A stretch of DNA of 64,000 bases from NCBI RefSeq assembly GCF_014200505.1, contig NZ_JACHBX010000004.1, positions 591,613 to 655,612 of the forward strand, in the 5' to 3' direction. Of the stretch, positions 25,483 through 33,806 are shown one piece after another. The notes under the pieces were generated by a model. It worked only from the letters and a program-made list of their open reading frames with translations, was not told the DNA's origin and ran no database searches. Origin of the DNA: Massilia aurea. Its GTDB lineage: Bacteria > Pseudomonadota > Gammaproteobacteria > Burkholderiales > Burkholderiaceae_D. Each line of letters opens with the position of its first letter. The first letter of the stretch is position 1. A program made the position numbers and the translations under genes.

Positions 25483-27462
25483 GTGATCCACATACACACC
25501 CCCAACGGCCTTCCATCCGTCCTCGTCGGTCCCCTGTTGCGCCGCCTCGAACCTGGCCGTCTCGTCCTTTGGCTGGTCGGCAGCACGCCGTTGTCCTTCA
25601 CTCTGGTGCTGGAACCACATGGCGGCAATCAGCAGCGGCTGGCGGTGGATGAGGACTCGTGCCGCATCATTCCGATTGGGCGCGATGCGCACATTCACTT
25701 TATCGATGTCACGCTGCCCAAGCCACTGCCGCAGGACACGCTGATCGACTACGACCTGTTGCTGACGGATGTCGAAGGCGTCGAACAGGGCATCGCGGCG
25801 TGGGCACCGCATCTGGTGCACGACGGCGCCGCGATGCCGAACATGGTGCTGCGCAGCCGCTCCGACAACATCCTGTATGGCTCGTGCCGCAAGCCGCATC
25901 ACCCGTCACACGACGGCCTGGCGCGGGGCGACGATCTGATCGCCGGGCACGTGGATCAGGCTGGCGAGCGGCCGTCGATGCTGCTGCTGGCCGGCGACCA
26001 GGTGTATGCCGACGATGTGGCCGGTCCGATGCTGGGTGCCACCCACGCGCTGATCGAGCGTCTGGGCCTGTTCGGCGAATGCGTCGAAGGCGCCGTCGTC
26101 GCCGACAGCGACGAGTTGTACGCCCATCCCGACGGCTACTATGGCCGCCAGCGCCTGCTGCCGGCCCATAAGTCGAGCGAGGCGCTGCGCGAGAAGTTCT
26201 TCGGCGGCGTGGAAAAGCCGATCTTCACGACGGCCAACGCTGACAACCACCTGATGACGCTGGGCGAAGTGCTGGCCATGTACCTGCTGGTCTGGTCGCC
26301 GGTGCCGTGGCAGGTGATTGGCGAGATCGCGATGCCCCAGCTCGACCCCAAGCACCAGGAGCGCTGGCACGAGGAAGCCGGCATCATTCATGGTTTCTGC
26401 GACGAATTGCCGCGCGCCGCGCGCCTGATGGCGCACGTACAGACCTTGATGATCTTCGACGACCACGACGTCACCGATGACTGGAACCTGTCGTACAAGT
26501 GGGAAAAGACCGCTTACGGCCACCCGTTTTCGCGCCGCATCATGGGCAATGCGCTGGTGGCCTACATGCTGTGCCAGGGCTGGGGCAACCGGCCCGACGT
26601 CTTCGGCGAGGTGCTGGACGACATGGCCGCGATGGCCGCCAGGCCCGACAGCAGGAATCGCCTTGAACCCGAACCGCATGGCGCGCTGATCGAGCGGCTG
26701 CTGACGTTCCGCCAGTGGGATTACATGCTGCGCACGCAGCCGGCTGTCATCGTGCTCGACACCCGTACGCGGCGCTGGCGCAACCAGCGCCGCCCGAGCC
26801 ATCCGTCCGGCCTGATGGACTGGGAATCGCTGACCGAGTTCCAGCATGAGCTGATCGATGAGACAGCGGCGGTGATCGTCTCGGCGGCGCCGATGTTCGG
26901 CGTGAAGCTGATCGAGGTGGTGCAGAAGATTGCCACGCTGATGGGCCAGGCCCTGACCGTCGACGCCGAGAACTGGATGGCGCACCGCGGCGCAGCCCGC
27001 AGCCTGCTGAATATCTTCCGCCATTCGCGCACACCGGGCAACTACGTGATCCTGTCGGGCGACGTGCATTATTCGTTCGCCTATGACGTCGAAGTGCGCG
27101 ACGACACCCGGCCGCCGCACATCTGGCAGATCACCAGCAGCGGCTTCAAGAACGAATTCCCTGAAGACCTGCTCAACTGGCTGGATCGCCTCAATCGCTG
27201 GCTGTATTCGCCGCGCTCGCCGCTGAACTGGTTCACCAAGCGGCGCGCGATGTCGATCACGCCGCACCTGCCCGATCAGCGCAAGCATGGCGAGCGCCTG
27301 TGGAACGGTTCCGGCATCGGCCAGGTCTGGCTCGATGCGAAGGGCCGGCCCGAGCGCATCGTGCAGCACAATGCCGATGGCCGGCCTTCCACGCAGTTTT
27401 TGAAGCTGGGCGAGGAAAAGGCGGCCGAGCGCGCAGTCGAACAGCCGAAGAAGGCTGCCTAG
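25483..27462 (+). CDS. PhoD-like metallophosphatase
   Basis: A 659-residue protein of the PhoD-like superfamily with calcineurin-type metal motifs in order: YGSCRKPHHP, LLLAGDQVYADD, MIFDDHDVTDDW and ILSGDVHYSFAYD. It has no Tat or Sec signal, unlike secreted alkaline phosphatase PhoD, so it acts in the cytosol; substrate unknown. An Ig-like N-terminal ~110 residues precedes the catalytic part. The start is GTG 25483; no other good start fits. Its stop overlaps the convergent cupin-like gene by four bases. Confidence 0.85.
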   Translation: MIHIHTPNGLPSVLVGPLLRRLEPGRLVLWLVGSTPLSFTLVLEPHGGNQQRLAVDEDSCRIIPIGRDAHIHFIDVTLPKPLPQDTLIDYDLLLTDVEGVEQGIAAWAPHLVHDGAAMPNMVLRSRSDNILYGSCRKPHHPSHDGLARGDDLIAGHVDQAGERPSMLLLAGDQVYADDVAGPMLGATHALIERLGLFGECVEGAVVADSDELYAHPDGYYGRQRLLPAHKSSEALREKFFGGVEKPIFTTANADNHLMTLGEVLAMYLLVWSPVPWQVIGEIAMPQLDPKHQERWHEEAGIIHGFCDELPRAARLMAHVQTLMIFDDHDVTDDWNLSYKWEKTAYGHPFSRRIMGNALVAYMLCQGWGNRPDVFGEVLDDMAAMAARPDSRNRLEPEPHGALIERLLTFRQWDYMLRTQPAVIVLDTRTRRWRNQRRPSHPSGLMDWESLTEFQHELIDETAAVIVSAAPMFGVKLIEVVQKIATLMGQALTVDAENWMAHRGAARSLLNIFRHSRTPGNYVILSGDVHYSFAYDVEVRDDTRPPHIWQITSSGFKNEFPEDLLNWLDRLNRWLYSPRSPLNWFTKRRAMSITPHLPDQRKHGERLWNGSGIGQVWLDAKGRPERIVQHNADGRPSTQFLKLGEEKAAERAVEQPKKAA

Positions 27463-28355
27463 CCGGGCTGCTGGCCCGCCAGCGCAAGCGGCAACCCGCG
27501 CGCCCAGCGGTTCGACGACAGCGAAAACTCCAGCGCCCGCACCTGGTGATACCAGCCGGCGGGCACATACAGCATGTCGCCGGGCCGGACGATCACTTCC
27601 ACCAGCGCCGCCTGGTGCGCCAGCGGAAAGCGTTCGTAATCCGGCGCTTCCGGATCGACGGGTGAGCCGAACAGGAGCGGATTGGCTTCCCGCGTATACA
27701 AGAACGCATCGTGGTGGGGCGGGGCCAGGAAGATCCGCTTCACGCCCCGGATCTGGGCGAAGATATTGTCGTCGTAGTCGCAGTGCAGCGGCGTGATCGT
27801 ACGCGCCGGGCCGATCCAGAAGCGGGGCGGGCCCATCTTGTCGAAGTATGCCGGCCAGTGGCACAGGCGGTTCAGTTCGCGCAGCGCCAGGTTGCCCACG
27901 TACGGCGGCAGTCCCGATTCGACCGGCGTGGAAAGATCGAGATAGTCGCGCAGCAGCATGTCCTGCATGGCGCGGTCCGGCGCAAAAGCCGTGTGCACGT
28001 AGTCGCCCACGCGCGCGCGCACGGGCAGGTGGCCGTACTGCGCGCTCAGTGTGCCCATGTCGAGTTGCACGATCGGCCAGCGCCCGACGACGTCCGTCAC
28101 CAGAAACGGCATGCCGGCCAGCGCATGCGTGCGAAATGCCGCCGCATCGAGGCGCGCGAGGCGTGGCACGTGCGTGAACGGGGGCAGCGCCCGCGCCGCT
28201 TCCTTGATCGCCTCGCGCATGGCCGGGATCGAGTCGACGCCGCGCACCTGCGCATCGCGCTGCGCGCGTGCTGCCGCATCCTGTTCGGCCTGCGTCGCGT
28301 CCGTACGCCGCAGCGGCGGCAGGCGCGCGGCGCCCGGGTCCTTCTCTACTGCCAT
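27459..28355 (-). CDS. Cupin-like (JmjC-type) Fe/2OG oxygenase-like protein
   Basis: A 298-residue protein of the cupin_8/JmjC-like group. The iron ligands are visible as TPLHCDYDDN (His and Asp) and YVPAGWYHQVRAL (His), with GVKRIFLAPP between, and PPRFWIGPARTIT before. The N-terminal ~65 residues are Ala/Arg-rich. Relatives hydroxylate protein side chains or are uncharacterised; no substrate can be named. Single gene, convergent with the PhoD-like gene. The ATG at 28355 is followed by a normal sequence and is the only reasonable start. Confidence 0.82.
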   Translation of the reverse strand: MAVEKDPGAARLPPLRRTDATQAEQDAAARAQRDAQVRGVDSIPAMREAIKEAARALPPFTHVPRLARLDAAAFRTHALAGMPFLVTDVVGRWPIVQLDMGTLSAQYGHLPVRARVGDYVHTAFAPDRAMQDMLLRDYLDLSTPVESGLPPYVGNLALRELNRLCHWPAYFDKMGPPRFWIGPARTITPLHCDYDDNIFAQIRGVKRIFLAPPHHDAFLYTREANPLLFGSPVDPEAPDYERFPLAHQAALVEVIVRPGDMLYVPAGWYHQVRALEFSLSSNRWARGLPLALAGQQPG

Positions 28356-28735
28356 GTCAGGCGTTCCTGTCTGTGATGAGGGGGCGTATGGTACCGCCAG
28401 CTGCCGTAAAGTGCGCCTAAATCACCCAAAATGACCGCTTTATGAACCGATGTGATGGTTCTGTTAGTCAGCGCACGGTCTGCGCAGGGTGCCCATTGTA
28501 TTTTTTGTATCGCGACGCAGTGAATCCGATACTGCGACTCGGAAAGTTGCCGCAAGGTGGCCAACCGGGATGGGACGCAAAGAAAATATACAGAGACGCC
28601 GGGTTGAACCGATGTTGATGTAGCGCAGTACAAGATCGTTCCCGCTTGTTGTATCGGACTTATTCAATCAAAGATGTGGTGCTAGTCGAATTTCGTTCTA
28701 CTCCGCGTTGATCACTATTTTATGAGGGTTACATC
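28356..28735. other. 380-bp non-coding stretch between divergent genes
   Basis: Base composition is lower in GC than in the flanks. It must contain promoters for the cupin-like gene and for the DUF883-like gene, whose ATG is preceded by GAGGG. A 67-codon minus-strand frame (28464-28667) exists but lacks coding character. No terminator or operator could be identified. Confidence 0.4.
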
Positions 28736-29395
28736 ATGGATAATCAAAAGTCTACCGAAGGTAAAGGCATCAACGCAACCAACGCAGGTTCGAACCCAGG
28801 TTCGGGCACCGGTTCGCTGGGCACGAGCACCGTGACCGGCAACAGCGGTCTGGGCAACAGCGGCAGCAGCGCCAGCACCGGCGCCGGCAACACCTCGGGT
28901 TCGACCACCGGTTCGTCGTCGACGCCATCGACTTCGTCGACCCCATCGACCCCATCGACCTCGTCGACCGCATCGTCGGCTGCATCGTCGATCAGCGACA
29001 GCGCAGCAAACGCCGCTGGCGGCATCAAGGCAGCGATCTCGTCGATCACGCCAGAGAAAGCCCACGGCGCCATCGACAAGGCAGCGCAAGCCGCTCAGCC
29101 AGTCGTCGACAACATCGCTTCGAAAGCACACGCAGGCGTCGAAAAGGTCACTGGCCTGATCAGCACCGCGCAAGAAAAATTCGGCGACCGTTCGACCCAG
29201 ATCACCGAGAAGTACTCGGATCTGTCGGCACAGGGCAAGGAATACGTCAAGAACAACCCAGGCAGCGCGCTGCTGGCTGCAGTCGGCGTCGGCTTCATCC
29301 TGGCCAAGCTGCTGGGTGGCTCGAGCGACCGTAGCGACTATCGTGACGATTATCGCAACGACTACCGCAAAGACTACAACTCGTACCGCGATTAA
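28736..29395 (+). CDS. DUF883/ElaB-like membrane protein with Ser/Thr-rich head
   Basis: A 219-residue protein. The first ~85 residues are low-complexity Gly/Ser/Thr/Pro built from short repeats such as SSTPSTSSTPSTPSTSS, encoded by repeated TCG/ACC triplets. Residues ~95-180 form an amphipathic helical stretch, then YVKNNPGSALLAAVGVGFILAKLL is the C-terminal hydrophobic anchor typical of ElaB/YqjD/DUF883 proteins, which bind ribosomes or the inner membrane in stationary phase. The end is a charged tyrosine repeat (YRDDYRNDYRKDY). The repeat-rich head is atypical for the family. Codon use is strongly biased, suggesting high expression. Confidence 0.75.
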   Translation: MDNQKSTEGKGINATNAGSNPGSGTGSLGTSTVTGNSGLGNSGSSASTGAGNTSGSTTGSSSTPSTSSTPSTPSTSSTASSAASSISDSAANAAGGIKAAISSITPEKAHGAIDKAAQAAQPVVDNIASKAHAGVEKVTGLISTAQEKFGDRSTQITEKYSDLSAQGKEYVKNNPGSALLAAVGVGFILAKLLGGSSDRSDYRDDYRNDYRKDYNSYRD

Positions 29396-29419
29396 TTCCA
29401 CGGCGTGATCGTCATGGCG

Positions 29420-29519
29420 GTAGGGTGGACGGGTTTTCCCGTCCACGCGTTCAACCCGATTTCGCATCTTACGGGGAGTTTAGTTTGAACGCGTGGACGG
29501 CGCAGCCGTCCACCCTACG
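29420..29519. repeat. Large inverted repeat, GTAGGGTGGACGG family
   Basis: The arm at 29420-29454 is the reverse complement of 29485-29519 apart from the small inner loop, and each arm is itself a hairpin around GGACGG...CCGTCC. The unit is unlike the TTCCCGC family elsewhere in the window. It follows the DUF883-like gene at its 3' side. Confidence 0.85.
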
Positions 29520-29573
29520 TATGACGGTTTAACGCCATGGATTAGTCCAGGCACATCATCGATGTGCCGATCC

Positions 29574-29608
29574 AAAGCCCGACCAGCAACTGCTGGCCGG
29601 GCTTTTTT
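29574..29608 (+). terminator. Intrinsic terminator after the DUF883-like gene
   Basis: AAAGCCCG-A-CCAGCA pairs with TGCTGG-C-CGGGCTTT, and six T follow. An additional perfect hairpin GGCACATC-ATC-GATGTGCC lies just before it at 29550-29568. It insulates the following PmrA-type operon from upstream transcription. Confidence 0.88.
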
Positions 29609-29617
29609 CATTCGAGC

Positions 29618-29645
29618 TTTAACGCTTTCTTAACGTCTGATTAAC
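29618..29645 (+). promoter_or_regulatory. PmrA/QseB-type operator: three direct repeats spaced 11 bp
   Basis: TTTAAC (29618), CTTAAC (29629) and ATTAAC (29640) recur at exactly 11-bp spacing, that is YTTAA-type hexamers with 5-base gaps, the pattern bound by OmpR-family regulators such as PmrA/BasR. They precede an operon containing such a regulator, its kinase and EptA, the classical PmrA target. A TAGCAT hexamer at 29668 could be the -10. This places the transcript start after 29646 and supports the ATG at 29763 for the next gene. Confidence 0.65.
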
Positions 29646-29762
29646 GTGACGATGACGGTGGGCAATCTAGCATCCATACCGCATCAGAAGGCGCGTTGGA
29701 TCCAGGTCCGCGTGATCGATTCATCGTCGGGCAGCGCATGGCCCGGCCCATCCGACGGATTC

Positions 29763-31769
29763 ATGAAGACTGACGAGCTCTACCTGCACCGGGCGGCCAC
29801 CGCCCCGACCCGCCCTGCATCTTCCTGGCTGGCACGCAGCACACGCCTCGCCGGCCCCTTCGCACCGCTGGTGCAGATGCTGCTCATCGGCCTCGTGCTG
29901 CTCTCGGGCTTTCGTTTGGCGATGCTGGCCTGGCAATGGGAGCGCGTGCATGCCACCGGCGCCGTGCTGGACATCATCGTGCAGGGCGTGCGCGCCGACC
30001 TGATCCTGCTTGGCTATTGCCTGGCCATTCCATTGCTGGCCGCGCCCTTGCTGGCGTATCGCCGTACGGCCCGCCTGTGGCAACGCTTCACGCTGGGCTG
30101 GACGATGCTGGCCTTGATCTTCATCCTGTTCATGGAAGTCGCGTCGCCGCAGTTCATCATGCAGTACGACGTGCGCCCCAATCGCCTGTTCATCGAATAC
30201 CTGAACAATCCCCGGGAAGTCTTTTCCACGCTGTGGCACGGTTTCCGCACGGCAGTACTGCTGGGCTGCGCGGTCACCGTGCTCGTGGGTGTCGCGCTGG
30301 TGCGCCTGCTGAAAGGTGCCTCCGCCAGCACGCCAATGTGGCCGGGCCGAAGGATGCTGCTGGTGTGGCCGGTTCTGTGCGTGCTCGTGTTCATGCAGAT
30401 CCGCTCGACCACCGGCCACCGGCCTGCCAATCCGGCCATGTTCGCGCTGACGGGCGATGCAATGGTCAATTCGCTCGTCATCAATTCGGCGTGGTCGGTG
30501 CTCGACGCGATGCGCTCGATGGACAACGAGGCCAAGTCGTCCGACATCTATGGCGACTTCCCGCGCGCGAAGGTGTTTGCCGAAGTGAAGGCGGCGCCAT
30601 GGCTGCGCGATTATGGGTTCGCCAACCCTGAGCAGCCGACGCGGCACTACCAGAGCGCAGCCGTCACGCGCGCCAAGCCACTGAACCTTGTCATCGTGCT
30701 GCAGGAAAGCCTGGGCGCGACGTTCGTCGAGTCGCTGGGCGGGCTGGCCGTCACGCCGGAGCTCGAAAAACTCAAGGGCGAGGGCTGGTGGTTCGAGCAG
30801 TTGTACGCCACCGGCACCCGCTCGGTGCGCGGCATCGAGGCAGTGGTCGCCGGTTATGCGCCCACGCCCGCGCGCAGCACGGTCAAGCTGTCGCTGTCGC
30901 AGCAGAATTTCTATACGCTGGCATCCGGCCTGGGCGACCAGGGCTACCACACCGAATTCGTCTATGGCGGCGAAGCGCACTTCGACAATATGCGCAGCTT
31001 CTTCACCGGTAATGGCTTCCAGAAGATTGTCGACATCGGCGACATGAAGCCGAAATTCGTCGCCAGCTGGGGCGCATCGGATGAAGACCTGTTCGACAAG
31101 TCGCTCGAACGCCTTAATACCCTGCACGCCGCGAACAAGCCATTTTTCAGCCTGATCTTCACGTCGTCGAACCACGAGCCGTTCGAATTCCCGGACGGTA
31201 AAATCGCGCTGCACGACGGCGACAAGCAAACCGTCAACAACGCCGTCAAGTATGCCGACTACGCGCTGGGCAAATTCATCCGCGCAGCCAAACAGCAGGC
31301 CTACTGGAAAGATACGGTGTTTCTGATCGTGGCCGACCACGACAACCGCGTGTATGGCGACAGCCTCGTGCCGATCAAGAAATTCCATATCCCGGGCCTG
31401 ATCCTGGGCGCGGACATCGAGCCCAAGCGCATTGCGACCATCGCCAGCCAGATCGACCTGGCGCCGACGCTGCTGTCGCTGCTGGGCGTGTCGAGCACGC
31501 ACCCGATGATCGGTCGCGACCTCGCCAAAGACAGCACGACGCCGGGCCGCGCACTGATCCAGTTCAACGATTATTTTGCCTACCTCGAAGGTGCCTCGGC
31601 CACTGTGCTGCGGCCTGGACAGTCGCCGCTGGCGGGCCAGTACGACGCCGCCAGCGGGCATTTCAGCCCGGGCAGCGGCAGCCCGACGCAGGCGCAGGTC
31701 GACAAGGCGATGGCGCACGTCATCCTGCCGTCGATCCTGTATCGCGAGCAGCGCTATCGCCCGCGCTGA
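29763..31769 (+). CDS. LTA synthase-like phosphoglycerol/phosphoethanolamine transferase
   Basis: A 668-residue inner-membrane enzyme of the LtaS/OpgB sulfatase-fold family. About five hydrophobic helices occupy residues ~30-230; the periplasmic catalytic domain follows with LQESLGA (metal Glu), YATGTRSVRG (the Thr is the likely nucleophile), SSNHEPFEFPDG and VADHDNRVYG. In Gram-negatives such enzymes decorate periplasmic glucans or envelope glycans with phosphoglycerol. ATG 29763 is chosen because the longer start at 29646 falls inside the operator repeats. First gene of a PmrA-like operon; the regulator follows 24 bases later. Confidence 0.82.
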   Translation: MKTDELYLHRAATAPTRPASSWLARSTRLAGPFAPLVQMLLIGLVLLSGFRLAMLAWQWERVHATGAVLDIIVQGVRADLILLGYCLAIPLLAAPLLAYRRTARLWQRFTLGWTMLALIFILFMEVASPQFIMQYDVRPNRLFIEYLNNPREVFSTLWHGFRTAVLLGCAVTVLVGVALVRLLKGASASTPMWPGRRMLLVWPVLCVLVFMQIRSTTGHRPANPAMFALTGDAMVNSLVINSAWSVLDAMRSMDNEAKSSDIYGDFPRAKVFAEVKAAPWLRDYGFANPEQPTRHYQSAAVTRAKPLNLVIVLQESLGATFVESLGGLAVTPELEKLKGEGWWFEQLYATGTRSVRGIEAVVAGYAPTPARSTVKLSLSQQNFYTLASGLGDQGYHTEFVYGGEAHFDNMRSFFTGNGFQKIVDIGDMKPKFVASWGASDEDLFDKSLERLNTLHAANKPFFSLIFTSSNHEPFEFPDGKIALHDGDKQTVNNAVKYADYALGKFIRAAKQQAYWKDTVFLIVADHDNRVYGDSLVPIKKFHIPGLILGADIEPKRIATIASQIDLAPTLLSLLGVSSTHPMIGRDLAKDSTTPGRALIQFNDYFAYLEGASATVLRPGQSPLAGQYDAASGHFSPGSGSPTQAQVDKAMAHVILPSILYREQRYRPR

Positions 31770-31793
31770 AAACGGCGACCGATTCGCCTTACA

Positions 31794-32492
31794 ATGACCA
31801 GCATGCGCATCCTCATCGTCGAAGACAATCCTGACATCCTGGCCAACCTGTACGGGTTTCTGGAGCCGAAGGGCTACGCCGTCGATTCGGCGCGCAACGG
31901 CTACGGCGGCCTGGCGCTGGCGTCCGAAAACAACTACGACGTCATCATCCTCGACGTCATGCTGCCGGGATTGAGCGGCCTGGAGCTGTGCCAGAAGCTG
32001 CGCACCGACTTGTCCAGCGCGACGCCGGTGCTGATGCTGACGGCGCGCGATAGTCTCCAGGACAAGGTGCTGGGCTTCGACAGTGGCGCCGACGACTACC
32101 TGGTCAAGCCGTTTTCCCTGGTCGAACTCGACGTGCGCCTGAAAGCGCTGGCGCGCCGTGCCGGTGGGCAGCATGCATTCAGCCGCGTCCTTCGCTTTGG
32201 CCCGCTCGTGTTCGATCCCGACCAGCAACAGGCCTCGCGTGACGGCGTCCGGATCGTGCTGACCAAGACCGGGTACATCCTGCTGCGCTGCCTGATGGCC
32301 GCAGCGCCGCGCATCGTGCCGCGCGAGGCGCTCGAGCAGGCGGTCTGGGGCGAAGACCGCCCCGAGAGCGACGCGCTGCGCACGCACATCCATGCGCTGC
32401 GCCAGGCGGTCGATAAACCATTTGCCTCACCTCTGATCCATACGATCGCCGGCGTCGGCTACAAACTGGCGATGCCCGATGCGCCCGGCTAG
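31794..32492 (+). CDS. OmpR-family response regulator (PmrA/QseB type)
   Basis: A 232-residue regulator. The receiver domain (residues ~5-120) shows the acidic pocket EDN, phospho-acceptor D54 in ILDVMLPG, the Thr in LTAR and Lys in VKPF; the winged-helix DNA-binding domain spans ~130-228 (THIHALRQAV, GVGYKLAMP). A second ATG at 31803 (MRILIVEDN) is equally likely as the true start. It overlaps the kinase gene by 14 bases. It probably binds the triple repeat in front of the operon and so controls its own transcription. Confidence 0.92.
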   Translation: MTSMRILIVEDNPDILANLYGFLEPKGYAVDSARNGYGGLALASENNYDVIILDVMLPGLSGLELCQKLRTDLSSATPVLMLTARDSLQDKVLGFDSGADDYLVKPFSLVELDVRLKALARRAGGQHAFSRVLRFGPLVFDPDQQQASRDGVRIVLTKTGYILLRCLMAAAPRIVPREALEQAVWGEDRPESDALRTHIHALRQAVDKPFASPLIHTIAGVGYKLAMPDAPG

Positions 32493-33720
32493 TTCACTCA
32501 GCCGGCCGATCGTCGGTGCCTTCATCCTGTTCGGCGTGGTCCTGTCGCTGTTCTTTGCCGTGCTGGCCGCGCTGGTGGTCGAGGGCATCGAAGTGCATCT
32601 GGTTGACGAGCGCCTGGCTGAAGTCGAAAAATGGGCGCGCCCCAGGGCCGCCGCCGGGCTGCCGGCCGATCTGCCGGCCGGCTTGCGCTTTCACCGGGGC
32701 GACGATATCCCGCTGTCGCTACGCGCGCTGCCGGCCGGTGTGTCCGAGGCCGAGGTCGATGGCATCGGCCTGCATGTGCTGGCCGGCGCCGACGAACGGG
32801 GGCCGTATGTGGTGGTCGACCATGAAAGCGATTACGAAGAGATCGAGATCCTGGTGTACTCGATGTTCGCTGCCTTTTTTGCCGGCTTCGTCACGCTGGC
32901 GCTGTTTCTCGGCCGCTTTGTCGGCAGGCGCATCGTCACGCCGCTGCGCGAACTGGCCGATGCCGTGGGGCAGGGCGCATTTGCCTTGCCGCATACCGAA
33001 CGGGGCGACGAGCTGGGAACGCTGGCGCGCGCGCTGGCGGCGCACACGCGTGAGTTGCGCGAATACCTCGACCGTGAACGCCTGTTTACGGGCGACGTCA
33101 GCCACGAGCTGCGCACGCCGCTGACCGTCATCATGGGCGCGGCCGAGATCCTTGTCGAAAACGGCAGGAGCCCGGCGGTGCAGGCACCGGCGCAGCGCAT
33201 TTACCGGGCCGCGCAGGAAGCGACGGAGTGCGTGACGGTGCTGCTGGTGCTGGCGCGCGCACCCCAGCTCGCCCTGTTCTCGCCCGTCTCGGTCAACGAG
33301 ATCGCGCGCCGCGAAACCGAGCGCTACCAGGCCATGGTGACCGGCCGGCCCGTCACGCTGCGCTGTGTCGGGGATGCCGCGTTTCGCATTTGCGCGCCTG
33401 CCGAACTGTGCGTGTCGGCCATCGCCAACCTGATTCGCAACGCCTGCCAGTACACCGAGCAGGGCGAAGTCACGGTCGTCATCGAACCGGGGCGCATCAC
33501 AGTCGAAGACACGGGACGCGGCTTGCCCGACGCGGTGCGGCAGACGCTGGGCGAGGGCGCACGCCCGATTCCGTCGAGCGGCTCGGCCGGCACCGGGCTG
33601 GGCCTGTCGCTGGTCAAGCGCATCTGCGAATACCTGGGCGCGTCGCTCGTGTACGAGAACCGGCCAAGTGGCGGCAGCCGTTTCACGATCGTTTTTCCTG
33701 TGACGTTCACGCCATCCTAA
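32479..33720 (+). CDS. Sensor histidine kinase paired with the PmrA-like regulator
   Basis: 413 residues: membrane helix ~10-32, a periplasmic domain of about 85 residues, second helix ~125-148, HAMP-like linker, the H box GDVSHELRTPLTV with phospho-acceptor H209, and ATPase boxes NLIRNACQYTE (N), DTGRGLP (G1) and GSAGTGLGLSLVKRI (G2). The small acidic periplasmic domain (DHESDYEEIEI just before helix 2) would suit a cation or peptide sensor as in PmrB/PhoQ, which is an inference. Its start overlaps the regulator's end. Confidence 0.92.
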   Translation: MRPASSLSRPIVGAFILFGVVLSLFFAVLAALVVEGIEVHLVDERLAEVEKWARPRAAAGLPADLPAGLRFHRGDDIPLSLRALPAGVSEAEVDGIGLHVLAGADERGPYVVVDHESDYEEIEILVYSMFAAFFAGFVTLALFLGRFVGRRIVTPLRELADAVGQGAFALPHTERGDELGTLARALAAHTRELREYLDRERLFTGDVSHELRTPLTVIMGAAEILVENGRSPAVQAPAQRIYRAAQEATECVTVLLVLARAPQLALFSPVSVNEIARRETERYQAMVTGRPVTLRCVGDAAFRICAPAELCVSAIANLIRNACQYTEQGEVTVVIEPGRITVEDTGRGLPDAVRQTLGEGARPIPSSGSAGTGLGLSLVKRICEYLGASLVYENRPSGGSRFTIVFPVTFTPS

Positions 33721-33806
33721 CGCCGCGTTGACGGTGGCTTGCCATCATCCTTTCTATCCTTGAAGCACTGCAGCGATGGTTGCTGCAATGTTGATAAGGG
33801 CGTGAA

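Noticed and set aside
28464..28667. 67-codon minus-strand frame before the DUF883-like gene
   Set aside because: No coding signature or conserved motif; lies in a lower-GC promoter region.
28880..28990. Regular short repeats suggestive of a CRISPR or satellite
   Set aside because: They are in-frame Ser/Thr/Pro codon repeats inside a gene without spacer-like unique sequences; no CRISPR array occurs in the window.
29646..29762. Longer GTG start for the LTA synthase-like gene
   Set aside because: The start lies immediately behind the operator repeats and before the likely -10, so it would not be transcribed; the added 39 residues show no homology.
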